Shown here: in pieces, positions 26,739 through 36,025 of the stretch
How positions within the stretch are numbered: position 1 is the first letter of the stretch
Layout of the letters: the number at the start of each line of letters is the position of its first letter
NCBI RefSeq assembly: GCF_029714945.1
Contig: NZ_CP121634.1
Span: forward strand, 4,547,001 to 4,611,000
Reading direction: 5' to 3'
Origin: Bradyrhizobium sp. CIAT3101
GTDB taxonomy: Bacteria > Pseudomonadota > Alphaproteobacteria > Rhizobiales > Xanthobacteraceae
Length of the DNA stretch: 64,000 nt
The notes under the pieces: model-generated
Database searches by the model: none
Told to the model about the DNA's origin: nothing
The model's input: only the letters and a program-made list of their open reading frames with translations
Position numbers and translations under genes: made by a program

Positions 26739-28106
26739 ATGACCGCCCGCTCAAGCCTCACGATCGTGCTCGCCGCCGGCGAAGGCACGCGCATGCGATC
26801 CAGCCTGCCGAAAGTGCTGAATCCCGTAGCTTCCCAGACGCTGCTTGCCCATGTGCTCGGTGCCGCACCGCGCGGAACCGGCACTGCGCTTGCGGTCGTG
26901 ATCGGCCCTGATCACCAGGCGGTCGCGGACGAGGCGAAGCGGATCCGCTCCGATGCGCTCATCTTCGTGCAGGCCGAGCGGCTCGGCACGGCGCATGCCG
27001 TGCTGGCGGCGCGGGAGGCGATTGCGCGAGGCGTCGACGACGTGCTGATCGCCTTCGGCGATACGCCGCTGATCTCGGCCGAGACCTTTGCACGGCTTCG
27101 CGCGCCGCTGGCGAAAGGTGCTGCGATTGCCGCGCTCGGTTTTCGCGCGGCGGATCCGACCGGCTATGGCCGCTTCATCGTCGAGGGCGACCGTCTGGTC
27201 GCGATCCGCGAGCACGCCGACGCCAGCGCGGACGAGCGCAAGATCGATCTGTGCAATGCCGGCGTGATGGCGATCGACGGCCGCCGCGCGCTCGCGATCC
27301 TGGACAAGATAGGCAATGCGAATTCCAAGGCAGAGTATTACCTGACCGATGCGGTCGGCGTCGCCCGCAGCAATGGATGGGAGTCCGTGGTGATCGAAAC
27401 CAGCGAGGACGAGGTGCGCGGCATCAACACCAAGGCCCAGCTTGCGGAAGCGGAAGGCGTGATGCAGGCCCGGCTGCGCAAGGCCGCGATGGAGGCCGGC
27501 GTCACGCTGATCGCCCCCGAAACCGTGTATCTCGCCGCCGACACCGTGTTCGGCAAGGACGTCACCATCGAGCCGTTCGTGGTGATCGGACCGGGTGTCT
27601 CGATCGCCGACGGCACCGTGATCCATTCCTTCTCGCATATCGTCGAGACCACGCTCGGCAAGAAGGTTTCGATCGGACCCTATGCGCGCTTGCGTCCCGG
27701 CACCACGCTCGGCGATGGCGCGCGGATCGGCAATTTCGTGGAGACCAAGGCCGCGACGCTGGAGGCCGGCGTCAAGGTCAACCATCTCTCCTACATCGGC
27801 GACGCCACCATCGGCGCCAATTCCAACATCGGCGCCGGCACCATCACTTGCAACTACGACGGCTTCAAGAAGTACAAGACGGTGATCGGGCAGGGCGCCT
27901 TCGTCGGCACCAACTCCTCGCTGGTCGCGCCGGTGAAGATCGGCAACGGCGCCTATATCGGCTCGGGCTCGGTGATCACGCGCGACGTGCCGGACGACGC
28001 CATGGCGCTGGAGCGCAGCCCGCAGACCATTCGCGAGGGTGGTGCTGCGCGCTACCGCGAGATGAAGACCAGCGGCAAAAAGTTGGAAAAGAAGCCGGAG
28101 AAATGA
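26739..28106 (+). CDS. glmU: bifunctional N-acetylglucosamine-1-phosphate uridyltransferase / glucosamine-1-phosphate acetyltransferase
   Basis: GlmU makes UDP-GlcNAc for peptidoglycan and lipopolysaccharide in two steps: acetylation of GlcN-1-P and uridylyl transfer. The 455 residues match the family. The N-terminal pyrophosphorylase domain has [17 protein letters not shown] (residues 10-26) and AFGDTPLIS; the C-terminal left-handed beta-helix has hexapeptide repeats and [14 protein letters not shown] chose ATG 26739 over GTG 26688 because the shorter protein begins at the conserved strand. Together with glmS downstream it supplies the hexosamine route. Confidence 0.95.
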   Translation: MTARSSLTIVLAAGEGTRMRSSLPKVLNPVASQTLLAHVLGAAPRGTGTALAVVIGPDHQAVADEAKRIRSDALIFVQAERLGTAHAVLAAREAIARGVDDVLIAFGDTPLISAETFARLRAPLAKGAAIAALGFRAADPTGYGRFIVEGDRLVAIREHADASADERKIDLCNAGVMAIDGRRALAILDKIGNANSKAEYYLTDAVGVARSNGWESVVIETSEDEVRGINTKAQLAEAEGVMQARLRKAAMEAGVTLIAPETVYLAADTVFGKDVTIEPFVVIGPGVSIADGTVIHSFSHIVETTLGKKVSIGPYARLRPGTTLGDGARIGNFVETKAATLEAGVKVNHLSYIGDATIGANSNIGAGTITCNYDGFKKYKTVIGQGAFVGTNSSLVAPVKIGNGAYIGSGSVITRDVPDDAMALERSPQTIREGGAARYREMKTSGKKLEKKPEK

Positions 28107-28153
28107 GCGGCCGGATCCCAGGCGCTTTTCTGTGTCGTTAGGGCTGCGCGCTC

Positions 28154-28330
28154 ATGAACGACCTGGATGTATTCGAATTCCTCGTCAAGCACGTCGTCAT
28201 GCCGCCGGGACGATGGGTGCTGGAACAGGTCGGCGACCCCGACCCAACCGAGATCGCGTCGCTGGTCACCGGCCTGACGTTCTGGGCGTTCGTCGTTTGC
28301 CTCGTCTTTGCCCTGGTGCTGGGGTGGTGA
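28154..28330 (+). CDS. small membrane protein, 58 residues
   Basis: A short frame MNDLDVFEFLVKHVVMPPGR... ending in one membrane segment (residues 36-57, TGLTFWAFVVCLVFALVLGW). It starts 47 bases after glmU on the same strand and may be its transcriptional passenger. It looks like a real tail-anchored small protein, but no family is recognised. Confidence 0.5.
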   Translation: MNDLDVFEFLVKHVVMPPGRWVLEQVGDPDPTEIASLVTGLTFWAFVVCLVFALVLGW

Positions 28331-28339
28331 GGCGCGCCC

Positions 28340-28570
28340 TCAGTCGTCGTCGGCGACTTCCGAGAACATCGCGCGCGACAAGCGCCAGCCGCGCGGCCTG
28401 GCGCGCTTTGCCGGTTCGCCTTTGGCCTGCGTCATGAGGACGGGCTTGCTTTCCTTGCCGCGCTCCATGGCGCGCTGAGGCGGCGGCCAATGCGCGAGGC
28501 GAGTGCCGGTGCTCTCACTGGCGAGCAGATACGTCGTTGGCAGACCTTTGCGGTCGGACGTGGCTTTCAT
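28340..28570 (-). CDS. small basic hypothetical protein, 76 residues
   Basis: A 76-residue soluble, arginine/lysine-rich protein (MKATSDRKGLPTTYLLASES at the start; KGEPAKRARPRGWRLSRAMF near the end). GGGAGATCAAGG precedes the ATG. A 19-bp perfect palindrome lies 34 bases upstream of its start codon. No family is recognised. Confidence 0.5.
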   Translation of the reverse strand: MKATSDRKGLPTTYLLASESTGTRLAHWPPPQRAMERGKESKPVLMTQAKGEPAKRARPRGWRLSRAMFSEVADDD

Positions 28571-28603
28571 GGCCTTGATCTCCCGAGCGAGAATCGTTGG
28601 CCA

Positions 28604-28622
28604 AACTTGTTGACAACAAGTT
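28604..28622. promoter_or_regulatory. 19-bp perfect palindrome, candidate operator
   Basis: AACTTGTTG-A-CAACAAGTT is a perfect inverted repeat with a one-base centre, in sequence less GC-rich than its surroundings. It overlaps TTGACA, a good -35 hexamer. It sits 34 bases from the leftward 28570 gene and 168 bases upstream of glmS. The shape suits a dimeric repressor. Confidence 0.5.
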
Positions 28623-28789
28623 AATCCGTGCGGTTAAAGCCGACCACATCGACATAGGCGAAGCTTGACGTCGCCGGCTGCTGTCGCAATCCGTCATAAT
28701 TATTGAGTATCTGGTTCCTTAGGAACTTCGCTAAAAACCGAGCGCGTCGTTTAGGCGATTTTTCGACGATTTGGGGGATATTGATCCGC

Positions 28790-30616
28790 ATGTGCGGGAT
28801 TGTCGGCATTCTCGGGCGCGAGCCGGTTGCAGAGCAATTGGTGGATTCGCTCAAACGTCTTGAATATCGCGGCTATGACTCCGCGGGCGTCGCCACGCTC
28901 GAAGGCAAGCATCTAGAGCGCCGGCGCGCCGAGGGCAAGCTGAAGAATCTGGAGAGGCGGCTGGAAGCCGAGCCTTTGAAGGGCACGACCGGAATCGGTC
29001 ACACCCGCTGGGCCACGCACGGCAAGCCGACCGTCAACAACGCTCATCCGCACGCGACCGAACGCGTTGCCGTCGTCCATAACGGCATCATCGAGAATTT
29101 CCGCGAGCTGCGCGAAGAACTCGAAAAGAAGGGCACGGTGTTCCACACCGAGACCGACACCGAGATCGTGCTGCACCTCGTCGACGATCTCTTGTCACGC
29201 GGCAACAAGCCGGTGGAAGCGGTCAAGCTGACGCTGGCGCGGTTGCGCGGTGCCTTCGCGCTCGGCTTCATCTTTGCCGGCGATGATGACCTCATGATCG
29301 GCGCCCGCAACGGTCCGCCGCTGGCGATCGGCTATGGCGACGGCGAGATGTATCTCGGCTCGGACGCGATCGCGCTCGGCCCGTTCACCGACACGATCAG
29401 CTATCTCGAAGACGGCGACTGGGTGGTCCTGACCCGCAAGAGCGCGACGGTTTTCGACAAGGACGGTCACGCCGTCGAGCGCGACAGGATCAAGCATGCC
29501 GCCTCGACCTCGCTGGTCGACAAGGCGAACTACCGCCATTTCATGGCGAAGGAGATCCACGAGCAGCCGGAAGTGGTCGGCCACACGCTGGCGCGCTATG
29601 TCGACATGGCGACCGAGCGCGTCTCGCTGCCGGTCAAGCTGCCGTTCGACTTCAAGGACATCCAGCGCATCAACATCACGGCCTGCGGCACCGCAAGCTA
29701 CGCCGGCATCGTCGCAAAATACTGGTTCGAGCGTTTTGCGCGCCTGCCGGTCGAGGTCGATGTCGCATCCGAATTCCGCTACCGCGAAGCGCCGTTGCGC
29801 AAGGGCGATCTCGCCATCTTCATCTCGCAATCCGGCGAGACTGCCGACACCCTGGCGGCGCTGCGCTATGCCAAGGCCGAGGGCGCCCACACCATCGCCG
29901 TCGTCAACGTCCCGACCTCGACCATCGCGCGCGAAAGCGAGACCGTGCTGCAGACGCTGGCCGGCCCCGAGATCGGTGTCGCCTCGACCAAGGCCTTCAC
30001 CTGCCAACTCATGGTGCTGGCCAACCTGGCGATCGCGGCCGGCAAGGCCCGCGGCGAATTGTCCGCCGAGGACGAGACCAAGCTCGTGCACGGCCTGGTC
30101 GAGATCCCACGCCTGATGTCGGATGCGCTCACGACCGAGCTCCAGATCGAGAAGCTCGCCCACAGGATCGCCAAATCCCGCGACGTGCTCTATCTCGGCC
30201 GCGGCACCAGCTTCCCGCTCGCCCTCGAAGGCGCGCTGAAGCTGAAGGAAATCTCCTACATCCACGCCGAGGGCTATGCCGCCGGCGAGCTCAAGCACGG
30301 CCCGATCGCGCTGATCGACGAGACCATGCCGGTCGTCGTGATCGCGCCCTACGACCGCGTGTTCGAGAAGACCGTCTCCAACATGCAGGAGGTCGCCGCC
30401 CGCGGCGGCAACATCATCCTGATGACCGACGCCAAGGGCGCGGCGGAGGCGACGGTGGAGTCGCTCGTGACCATCGTCATGCCCGACATGGCCGCGGCCT
30501 TCTCGCCGATGGTCTATGCCGTTCCCGTGCAACTGCTCGCCTATCATACGGCGGTGGTCATGGGCACCGACGTCGACCAGCCGCGCAATCTCGCGAAATC
30601 CGTGACGGTGGAATAG
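28790..30616 (+). CDS. glmS: glutamine--fructose-6-phosphate aminotransferase (isomerising)
   Basis: GlmS makes glucosamine-6-phosphate from fructose-6-phosphate and glutamine. The 608 residues comprise an N-terminal glutaminase with the nucleophile Cys right after the initiator Met (MCGIVGILG), RYRGYDSAG-type LEYRGYDSAG and HTRWATHG, and two SIS domains (TACGTASYAGIV, FISQSGETADT, STKAFTCQ) ending in the LAKSVTVE tail. ATG 28790 is fixed by the need for Cys at position 2; GGGGGA precedes it. No glmS ribozyme is expected in this group and none is seen. Confidence 0.96.
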   Translation: MCGIVGILGREPVAEQLVDSLKRLEYRGYDSAGVATLEGKHLERRRAEGKLKNLERRLEAEPLKGTTGIGHTRWATHGKPTVNNAHPHATERVAVVHNGIIENFRELREELEKKGTVFHTETDTEIVLHLVDDLLSRGNKPVEAVKLTLARLRGAFALGFIFAGDDDLMIGARNGPPLAIGYGDGEMYLGSDAIALGPFTDTISYLEDGDWVVLTRKSATVFDKDGHAVERDRIKHAASTSLVDKANYRHFMAKEIHEQPEVVGHTLARYVDMATERVSLPVKLPFDFKDIQRINITACGTASYAGIVAKYWFERFARLPVEVDVASEFRYREAPLRKGDLAIFISQSGETADTLAALRYAKAEGAHTIAVVNVPTSTIARESETVLQTLAGPEIGVASTKAFTCQLMVLANLAIAAGKARGELSAEDETKLVHGLVEIPRLMSDALTTELQIEKLAHRIAKSRDVLYLGRGTSFPLALEGALKLKEISYIHAEGYAAGELKHGPIALIDETMPVVVIAPYDRVFEKTVSNMQEVAARGGNIILMTDAKGAAEATVESLVTIVMPDMAAAFSPMVYAVPVQLLAYHTAVVMGTDVDQPRNLAKSVTVE

Positions 30617-30695
30617 GCAGCAGGGACCAGGCCGCGCTCTTCCAAAACCTGCTAGAAGCCCCTAGCTTGAACCAAGCGACCGACCTGGAACCCGA

Positions 30696-31466
30696 ATGAC
30701 CACCCGCGACGACGCGCCTGCGCCTCTTGATCCCGCCCCGGAACCGCATACCGGCCTGATGGGCCGGTTTCGCAATTATTTCCTGACCGGGCTGATCGTC
30801 ACCGGTCCGATTGCGATTACACTGTACCTGGTCTGGTGGTTCGTCACCTGGGTCGACGGCGTGGTGCGGCCTTTCGTGCCGCTGGCCTATCGGCCGGAAA
30901 CTTATCTGCCTTACGGCGTCCCCGGTTGGGGACTGATTGTCGCATTCTTCACGCTGACGCTGGTCGGATTTCTCGCGGCCAACCTGATCGGCCGCACCCT
31001 GGTCGACGTCGGCGAGACGTTCCTCGGCCGGATTCCGGCGGTGCGTGCGATCTATCGCGGTCTCAAGCAGGTGTTCGAGACGCTGTTCTCGGGCAAGGGC
31101 TCGAGCTTCCGCAAGGTCGGTCTCGTCGAGTTTCCATCGCCCGGCATGTGGTCGATCGTGCTGATCTCGCAATCGCCGAGTGAGGACATCGCGCGCAGCC
31201 TGCCGGGGCAGGAAGAACATGTCTCGGTGTTTCTGCCATGCTCGCCGAACCCGACCACCGGCTTCTTCTTCTATGTGCCCAGGAGCAAGATCATCGAGGT
31301 CGACCTCAGCGCCGAGGATGCCGCAACGCTGATCATGTCGGCCGGCGTGGTGCAGCCGGGCGCAGCGCCGGATCCGAAGAAGGCAGCCGCGCTCGCCGGC
31401 ATGGCCAATGCCGCGCGCATTGCCAACGCCTCCACGCTCCGGCCCGAGCCTGCGAAGGCGGAGTAG
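30696..31466 (+). CDS. DUF502 family membrane protein
   Basis: This 256-residue protein has two membrane segments (about residues 28-50 and 75-98) followed by a cytosolic or periplasmic domain with the family motifs IPAVRAIYRGLKQ, EFPSPGMWSIV and PNPTTGFFFYVPR. The function of DUF502 is not known; plant relatives occur in endomembranes. It follows glmS by 79 bases. Confidence 0.9.
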   Translation: MTTRDDAPAPLDPAPEPHTGLMGRFRNYFLTGLIVTGPIAITLYLVWWFVTWVDGVVRPFVPLAYRPETYLPYGVPGWGLIVAFFTLTLVGFLAANLIGRTLVDVGETFLGRIPAVRAIYRGLKQVFETLFSGKGSSFRKVGLVEFPSPGMWSIVLISQSPSEDIARSLPGQEEHVSVFLPCSPNPTTGFFFYVPRSKIIEVDLSAEDAATLIMSAGVVQPGAAPDPKKAAALAGMANAARIANASTLRPEPAKAE

Positions 31467-31575
31467 GGCCATTCCGCGGCGGGATGGCCGCGGATCAGGC
31501 GGGCGTTCGCATCCTCTGCTAATGTTCCGGTCGAACTGAGCGACAACGCTCGGAATTCGAACTGGAGTGCCCCCG

Positions 31576-32433
31576 ATGTCGAAAACCATTGCGATCCTCG
31601 CGCCCGGTGCCATGGGCAGCGCGGTGGCGCGACGCCTGAGCGATAACGGTGCGCGCGTGCTGACATCCTTGAAAGGGCGAAGCGAGGCGACGCTGAAACG
31701 GGCCGCGGATGCGGGCATGGTCGGCGCCGAGGACGATGCGATCGCGGACGCTGATATCATCCTCTCGATCGTGCCGCCCGGCGAGGCGGTGGCGCTGGCC
31801 GAGCGGCTGGCCGCGCTGATCGTGAAGCGAGCAAAGAAGCCGGTCGTGGTCGACTGCAACGCCGTCAATGTCGACACGGTGAAGCGGATCGAGGAGATCA
31901 TCGGCTCGGCGCAGGCGCCCTTCGTCGACGGCGGCATCATCGGCTTCCCGCCGCAACCCGGCGGCAAGAGCCCGGCGTTCTATCTGTCCGGCGAGCACGC
32001 CAGAGACATCGCCGTGCTCAGAGATTTCGGGCTCGATGTTCGCATCGTCGAAGGCCCGGTGGGTGCGGCCTCCGCGCTCAAGATGTCCTATGCCGGTATC
32101 GTCAAGGGTCTCGCCGGCATCGGCTCCGCCATGGTGGTCGCGGCCACGAAAGCGGGTGCAGCGGATGCGCTGCGCGACGAGCTCGCCCTCAGCCAGCCCG
32201 CCATCCTGGCGCGGCTCGAGGTCGCGCTGCCCGACATGATCCCGAAGGCCTATCGCTGGGTCGCGGAGATGCAGGAGATTTCCGGCTTCCTCGGGCCGGA
32301 TCATCCGGCAAGCCAGATCTACCAGGGCTTTGCCAAATGGTTCGAGCATCTGGCCGGGGACGCGAAGGGTGAGGCGGTCGATGCGTCGCTGTTGAAGGCG
32401 TTTGCCGCAAGCATCGCGCAGAAAAAGGCCTGA
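31576..32433 (+). CDS. NAD(P)-dependent oxidoreductase, 6-phosphogluconate dehydrogenase-like with DUF1932
   Basis: A 285-residue beta-hydroxyacid-dehydrogenase-type protein. The Rossmann start is IAILAPGAMGSAVARRL (Gly-x-x-Gly at residues 10-14), followed by SIVPPGEA and VVVDCNAVN; the C-terminal half is helical like DUF1932 proteins, with the conserved lysine in SALKMSYAGIVKG. GGAG lies eight bases before ATG 31576; GTG 31567 is the alternative start. The substrate is not predictable. Confidence 0.82.
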   Translation: MSKTIAILAPGAMGSAVARRLSDNGARVLTSLKGRSEATLKRAADAGMVGAEDDAIADADIILSIVPPGEAVALAERLAALIVKRAKKPVVVDCNAVNVDTVKRIEEIIGSAQAPFVDGGIIGFPPQPGGKSPAFYLSGEHARDIAVLRDFGLDVRIVEGPVGAASALKMSYAGIVKGLAGIGSAMVVAATKAGAADALRDELALSQPAILARLEVALPDMIPKAYRWVAEMQEISGFLGPDHPASQIYQGFAKWFEHLAGDAKGEAVDASLLKAFAASIAQKKA

Positions 32434-32514
32434 TGATCAGGCATTCGCGATCAGTCTGCCTGCTCATGCAATGTGGCGACGGCTGACGATCGCTGACATG
32501 ACACGGGAGTTGGA

Positions 32515-33444
32515 ATGAGAGTGCTGGTGATCGGCGCGGGAGCGCTCGGAGGTTACTACGGAGCGTGCCTGGTTCGAGCGGGCGCCGACGTGACTTTTCT
32601 GGTGCGATCCGCGCGGGCGGAGCAGTTGCGGCGCGACGGATTGAGCGTCAAAAGCCCGCACGGCGACTTCGCCGTGCAGCCGAAGATCCTGCTGGCGAAC
32701 GAGCTCAACGATCCCTTCGACGTCGTGCTCGTTGGCGTGAAGGCCTATTCGCTCGACGACGCCATGAGCCAGTTTGCCCCGGCCGTTGGTGCGAACACGA
32801 TGATTTTGCCGATCCTCAACGGATTGAAGCACATCGACGCCCTGACCGCGCGGTTCGGCGCCGGGCACGTCCTCGGCGGGCTCGCAAATGTCAGCGCCGG
32901 GCTCGATGCGGATGGTCGCGTCGTTCAGTTCATGGCCAACCAGACCATCGTCTTCGGCGAGGTGAAGGGTTCGTTGAGTGAGCGTGTGCTCGCGCTGGAG
33001 ACGCTGCTGCGAGTCCCCGGCATCGACGTGCGCGCCAGCGACGTGATCATGCAGGACATGTGGGAGAAGTTCGTCCAGCTGAGCACGCTTGCCGGGATCA
33101 CCTGCCTGATGCGCGCCAGCATCGGCGACATCCTGACCGTGCCGAATGGTGAGCGGTCGATCTTCCGGCTGTTCGCGGAGCATTGCGCGGTCGCGACCGC
33201 CTCTGGCTTCGAACCGCGCGCGCCGTTCATCGAATTCGACCGCAAGCTGTTCACCACCGCGAACTCGCCGCTGAAGGCGTCGATGCTGCGGGATATCGAG
33301 CGCGGTTCGACCACCGAGGCGGAGCATATCCTCGGCGACATGGCCAATCGGGCCCGGTCGCTTGGCATCGAAACACCCGTGCTCGATCTCGCCCGGGCGC
33401 ATGTCGCGGCTTATGAGGTTGGGCGGCAGAAAGCGGCGAGCTAG
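32515..33444 (+). CDS. 2-dehydropantoate 2-reductase family protein
   Basis: This 309-residue NADPH-dependent reductase begins with the dinucleotide loop VIGAGALGGYYGACL, has GVKAYSLDDAM and ILNGLKHID (the conserved Asn after the first domain) and the C-terminal lysine region MWEKFVQLST. The family includes ketopantoate reductase of pantothenate synthesis, but genomes of this group carry several paralogues, so true PanE activity is uncertain. Its stop overlaps that of recG by 4 bases in convergent orientation. Confidence 0.82.
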   Translation: MRVLVIGAGALGGYYGACLVRAGADVTFLVRSARAEQLRRDGLSVKSPHGDFAVQPKILLANELNDPFDVVLVGVKAYSLDDAMSQFAPAVGANTMILPILNGLKHIDALTARFGAGHVLGGLANVSAGLDADGRVVQFMANQTIVFGEVKGSLSERVLALETLLRVPGIDVRASDVIMQDMWEKFVQLSTLAGITCLMRASIGDILTVPNGERSIFRLFAEHCAVATASGFEPRAPFIEFDRKLFTTANSPLKASMLRDIERGSTTEAEHILGDMANRARSLGIETPVLDLARAHVAAYEVGRQKAAS

Positions 33445-35549
33445 CCGGCCCCGATCAGCGGGATCGCCTCGTCGCGCTCATAGAGGTACAGCAGGCAGCG
33501 CAGCGCCTCGCCGCGCTCGCCCTTCAGCTTCGGATCGTCCTTCATGATGCGCAGCGCCTCGTCGCGGGCCTGCGTGATGAGCTGGCCGTGGACCTCCGAG
33601 CGCGCGATGCGGTAACCGGGCAGGCCGCTCTGGCGGACGCCGAGCACATCGCCTTCGCCGCGCAGCTTGAGATCCTCTTCGGCGATACGAAACCCGTCGG
33701 TGGTCTCGCGGATCACTTTGAGCCGCGCTTTCGACATTTCGCCCAGCGGCTCGCTGTAGAGCAGAATGCAGGTCGAAGCCTCCGAGCCGCGTCCGATGCG
33801 GCCGCGCAGCTGGTGCAGCTGGGCGAGGCCGAAGCGTTCGGCATTCTCGATCACCATGATGGTGGCGGCCGGCACGTCGACGCCGACCTCGACCACGGTG
33901 GTCGCGACCAGAAGTCCGATCTCGTGGGCCGCGAACTGGCCCATCACGCGGTCCTTCTCGGTGCCCTTCATCTGGCCATGGACGAGGCCGGCGCGATCGC
34001 CAAAGCGCTTCTGTAGGCTCTCGAAACGCTTGGTCGCGTTGGTGAGGTGCTCGGTACCCTCGGCCTCGGACTCCTCGACCAGCGGGCAGATCCAGTACAC
34101 CAGCTTGCCGGATTCGAGCGCACGGCCGACGCCGTCCATGACTTCGCCGAGCCGGCTCATGGCGACGGCGCGGGTGTCGATCGGCTGGCGTCCGGCGGGC
34201 TTTTCGCGCAACTCGCTGATGTCCATGTCGCCGAAATAGGTCAGCACCAGCGTGCGCGGGATCGGCGTGGCGCTCAGCACCAGAACGTCGACGGCTTCGC
34301 CCTTCGAGGTCAGCGTCAGGCGCTCGCGAACGCCAAAACGATGCTGCTCGTCGACGATGGCCAGCGCCAGATCGTGGAAGATCACGTCGTCCTGGATCAG
34401 CGCATGGGTGCCGACGAGCAGATCGATCTCGCCCTCGGCGAGTTGCGCGATGATCTCGCGTCGCTCCTTGCCCTTCTCGCGGCCGGTGAGGATCGCGACC
34501 CGCATGCCGGCGCGCTCGGCCAGCGGCGCGATGGTCTTGATGTGCTGACGCGCCAGGATTTCGGTCGGCGCCATCAGCGCGGCCTGCTTGCCGACCTCGG
34601 CGACAGCGGCGGCAGCGAGCAGCGCCACCACGGTCTTGCCGGAGCCGACGTCGCCCTGGAGCAGGCGCAGCATGCGCACGGGCTGTTGGAGATCGCTCGC
34701 GATCGCCGCGGCTGCGTCGCGTTGGGAGGACGTCAAGGCATAGGGGAGGGCGTCGATGATCCTGTGGCGCAGGTGGCCGTCGCCGGCGTTGCGCACGCCG
34801 GCCGGGCGGCGCAATTGGGCGCGGATCAGAGCGAGCGCGAGCTGGCCGGCAAGCAGTTCGTCAAAGGCGAGGCGGGACCAGAACGGCTGGTCCGGCAGAA
34901 TGTCTGTCAGCTCGACCGGCTGGTGCACGCGATTGAGCGCTTCCGCGATCGGCGGGAAATGGCAGCGGCGCAGCACCTCCGGGCTGATCCATTCGGGCAG
35001 GGCCGGCAGCTTCTGCAGCGCCTGCGCGATCGCGCGGCGGAGCGAGCCGAGTGCGAGGCCCTCGGTGAGCGGATAGACCGGGTCGATGCCCGAGAGCTTT
35101 GAGATCGCCTCCTCGTCGAGCACGCGGTCGGGATGCACGATCTGCGGGATGCCGTCATACATCTGCAGCGTGCCGGAGACGAAGCGCTTCTCGCCCATCG
35201 GCAGCAGCTTTTCGACATAGCCGGGCTTGGCGCGGAAGAAGGTCAGCACGACGTCGCCGGTGTCGTCGCTGGCATAGACCAGATACGGCGCGCGGGAGTT
35301 GCGCGGCGGGGGCGGGCGGTGACGGTCGACGGTGACCTCCAGCGTCACCATGGTTCCCACACCAGCGTCGCGGATTTTCGGCCGCGCCCGGCGGTCGATG
35401 ACCTGGCTCGGCAGATGCAGCAGCAGATCGACCAGCCGCGGCGTCTCGTTGCGGCTGAGCAGATATTGCAGCAGCTTGTCCTGCTTCGGACCGACGCCGG
35501 GAAGCGTGGTCACGGGAGCAAACAGCGGATTGAGCAGGCTGGGGCGCAT
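33441..35549 (-). CDS. recG: ATP-dependent DNA helicase RecG
   Basis: RecG remodels stalled forks and branched DNA. The 702 residues show the wedge/OB region (about 50-220), Walker A GDVGSGKTVVAL, the DEQH box IVDEQHRFGVRERL, motif III LSATPIPRTL and the C-terminal helicase motifs with QLRGRIGRG. ATG 35549 (MRPSLLNPLF) is the family start; the frame to 35663 translates a palindromic repeat and is rejected. The gene is divergent from sdhE-mfd. Confidence 0.96.
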   Translation of the reverse strand: MRPSLLNPLFAPVTTLPGVGPKQDKLLQYLLSRNETPRLVDLLLHLPSQVIDRRARPKIRDAGVGTMVTLEVTVDRHRPPPPRNSRAPYLVYASDDTGDVVLTFFRAKPGYVEKLLPMGEKRFVSGTLQMYDGIPQIVHPDRVLDEEAISKLSGIDPVYPLTEGLALGSLRRAIAQALQKLPALPEWISPEVLRRCHFPPIAEALNRVHQPVELTDILPDQPFWSRLAFDELLAGQLALALIRAQLRRPAGVRNAGDGHLRHRIIDALPYALTSSQRDAAAAIASDLQQPVRMLRLLQGDVGSGKTVVALLAAAAVAEVGKQAALMAPTEILARQHIKTIAPLAERAGMRVAILTGREKGKERREIIAQLAEGEIDLLVGTHALIQDDVIFHDLALAIVDEQHRFGVRERLTLTSKGEAVDVLVLSATPIPRTLVLTYFGDMDISELREKPAGRQPIDTRAVAMSRLGEVMDGVGRALESGKLVYWICPLVEESEAEGTEHLTNATKRFESLQKRFGDRAGLVHGQMKGTEKDRVMGQFAAHEIGLLVATTVVEVGVDVPAATIMVIENAERFGLAQLHQLRGRIGRGSEASTCILLYSEPLGEMSKARLKVIRETTDGFRIAEEDLKLRGEGDVLGVRQSGLPGYRIARSEVHGQLITQARDEALRIMKDDPKLKGERGEALRCLLYLYERDEAIPLIGAG

Positions 35550-35578
35550 GGACGCGAATCTAGGATCGTTTCGGCCCG

Positions 35579-35612
35579 TCATGCCCGGCTTTATGCCGGG
35601 CATCCACGTCTT
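35579..35612. repeat. short palindromic intergenic repeat (ATGCCCGGC type)
   Basis: ATGCCCGGC-TTTAT-GCCGGGCAT is a perfect 9-bp inverted repeat followed by CCACGTCTTTTTT. It lies between the divergent recG and sdhE genes. The sequence is like the short palindromes dispersed in Bradyrhizobium genomes; only one copy was noticed in this window. Confidence 0.55.
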
Positions 35613-35734
35613 TTTTCGCGGCCCTTTGCGCCGGTGCGGCCATGCCAAATCGAGGGCTGACACGGCAGGTCCGAGTGGCTATATCACCCCGGCCCGGCAC
35701 GTCCGGGCTTTCGGCGTTTGACTGGATTTGAGAC

Positions 35735-36025
35735 ATGACGGGAACGACACGATCGAGCAACGGGCTGGACGACCGCCGCAAGCGGTTGCTGTTCCGCTGC
35801 TGGCACCGCGGCACGCGCGAGATGGACCTGATCCTCGGCCGCTTCGCGGACGCCGAGATCGCCAATCTCTCCGACGCCGAGCTGACCGAGCTGGAGATCC
35901 TGCTCGAGGTCAACGATCCCGACCTCTATGCCGCCATCACCGGTGACAAGGTGCTGCCAGCTGATGTCACCGGCGCCCTGTATGCCCGGATCAAGGCCTA
36001 TCCGATCGCGGACCGCGACGTATGA
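35735..36025 (+). CDS. sdhE: succinate dehydrogenase flavinylation factor SdhE
   Basis: A 96-residue SdhE (Sdh5/YgfY, DUF339) protein, which promotes covalent FAD attachment to the succinate dehydrogenase flavoprotein. The defining motif RGTREMDLILGRF (RGxxE) is at residues 25-37. The stop overlaps the mfd start by 4 bases (ATGA), so translation is coupled. The sdhE-mfd order divergent from recG is usual in related bacteria. Confidence 0.92.
   Translation: MTGTTRSSNGLDDRRKRLLFRCWHRGTREMDLILGRFADAEIANLSDAELTELEILLEVNDPDLYAAITGDKVLPADVTGALYARIKAYPIADRDV

Noticed and set aside
29195..30547. Long antisense ORF across glmS (and similar ones across mfd and aspT)
   Set aside because: Composition rich in Asp, Arg, Gly and His, typical of antisense frames in high-GC genes, with no motifs.
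30558..31967. Leftward 469-codon ORF across the DUF502 and following gene
   Set aside because: Antisense to a protein with clear membrane segments and family motifs; crosses three gene boundaries.
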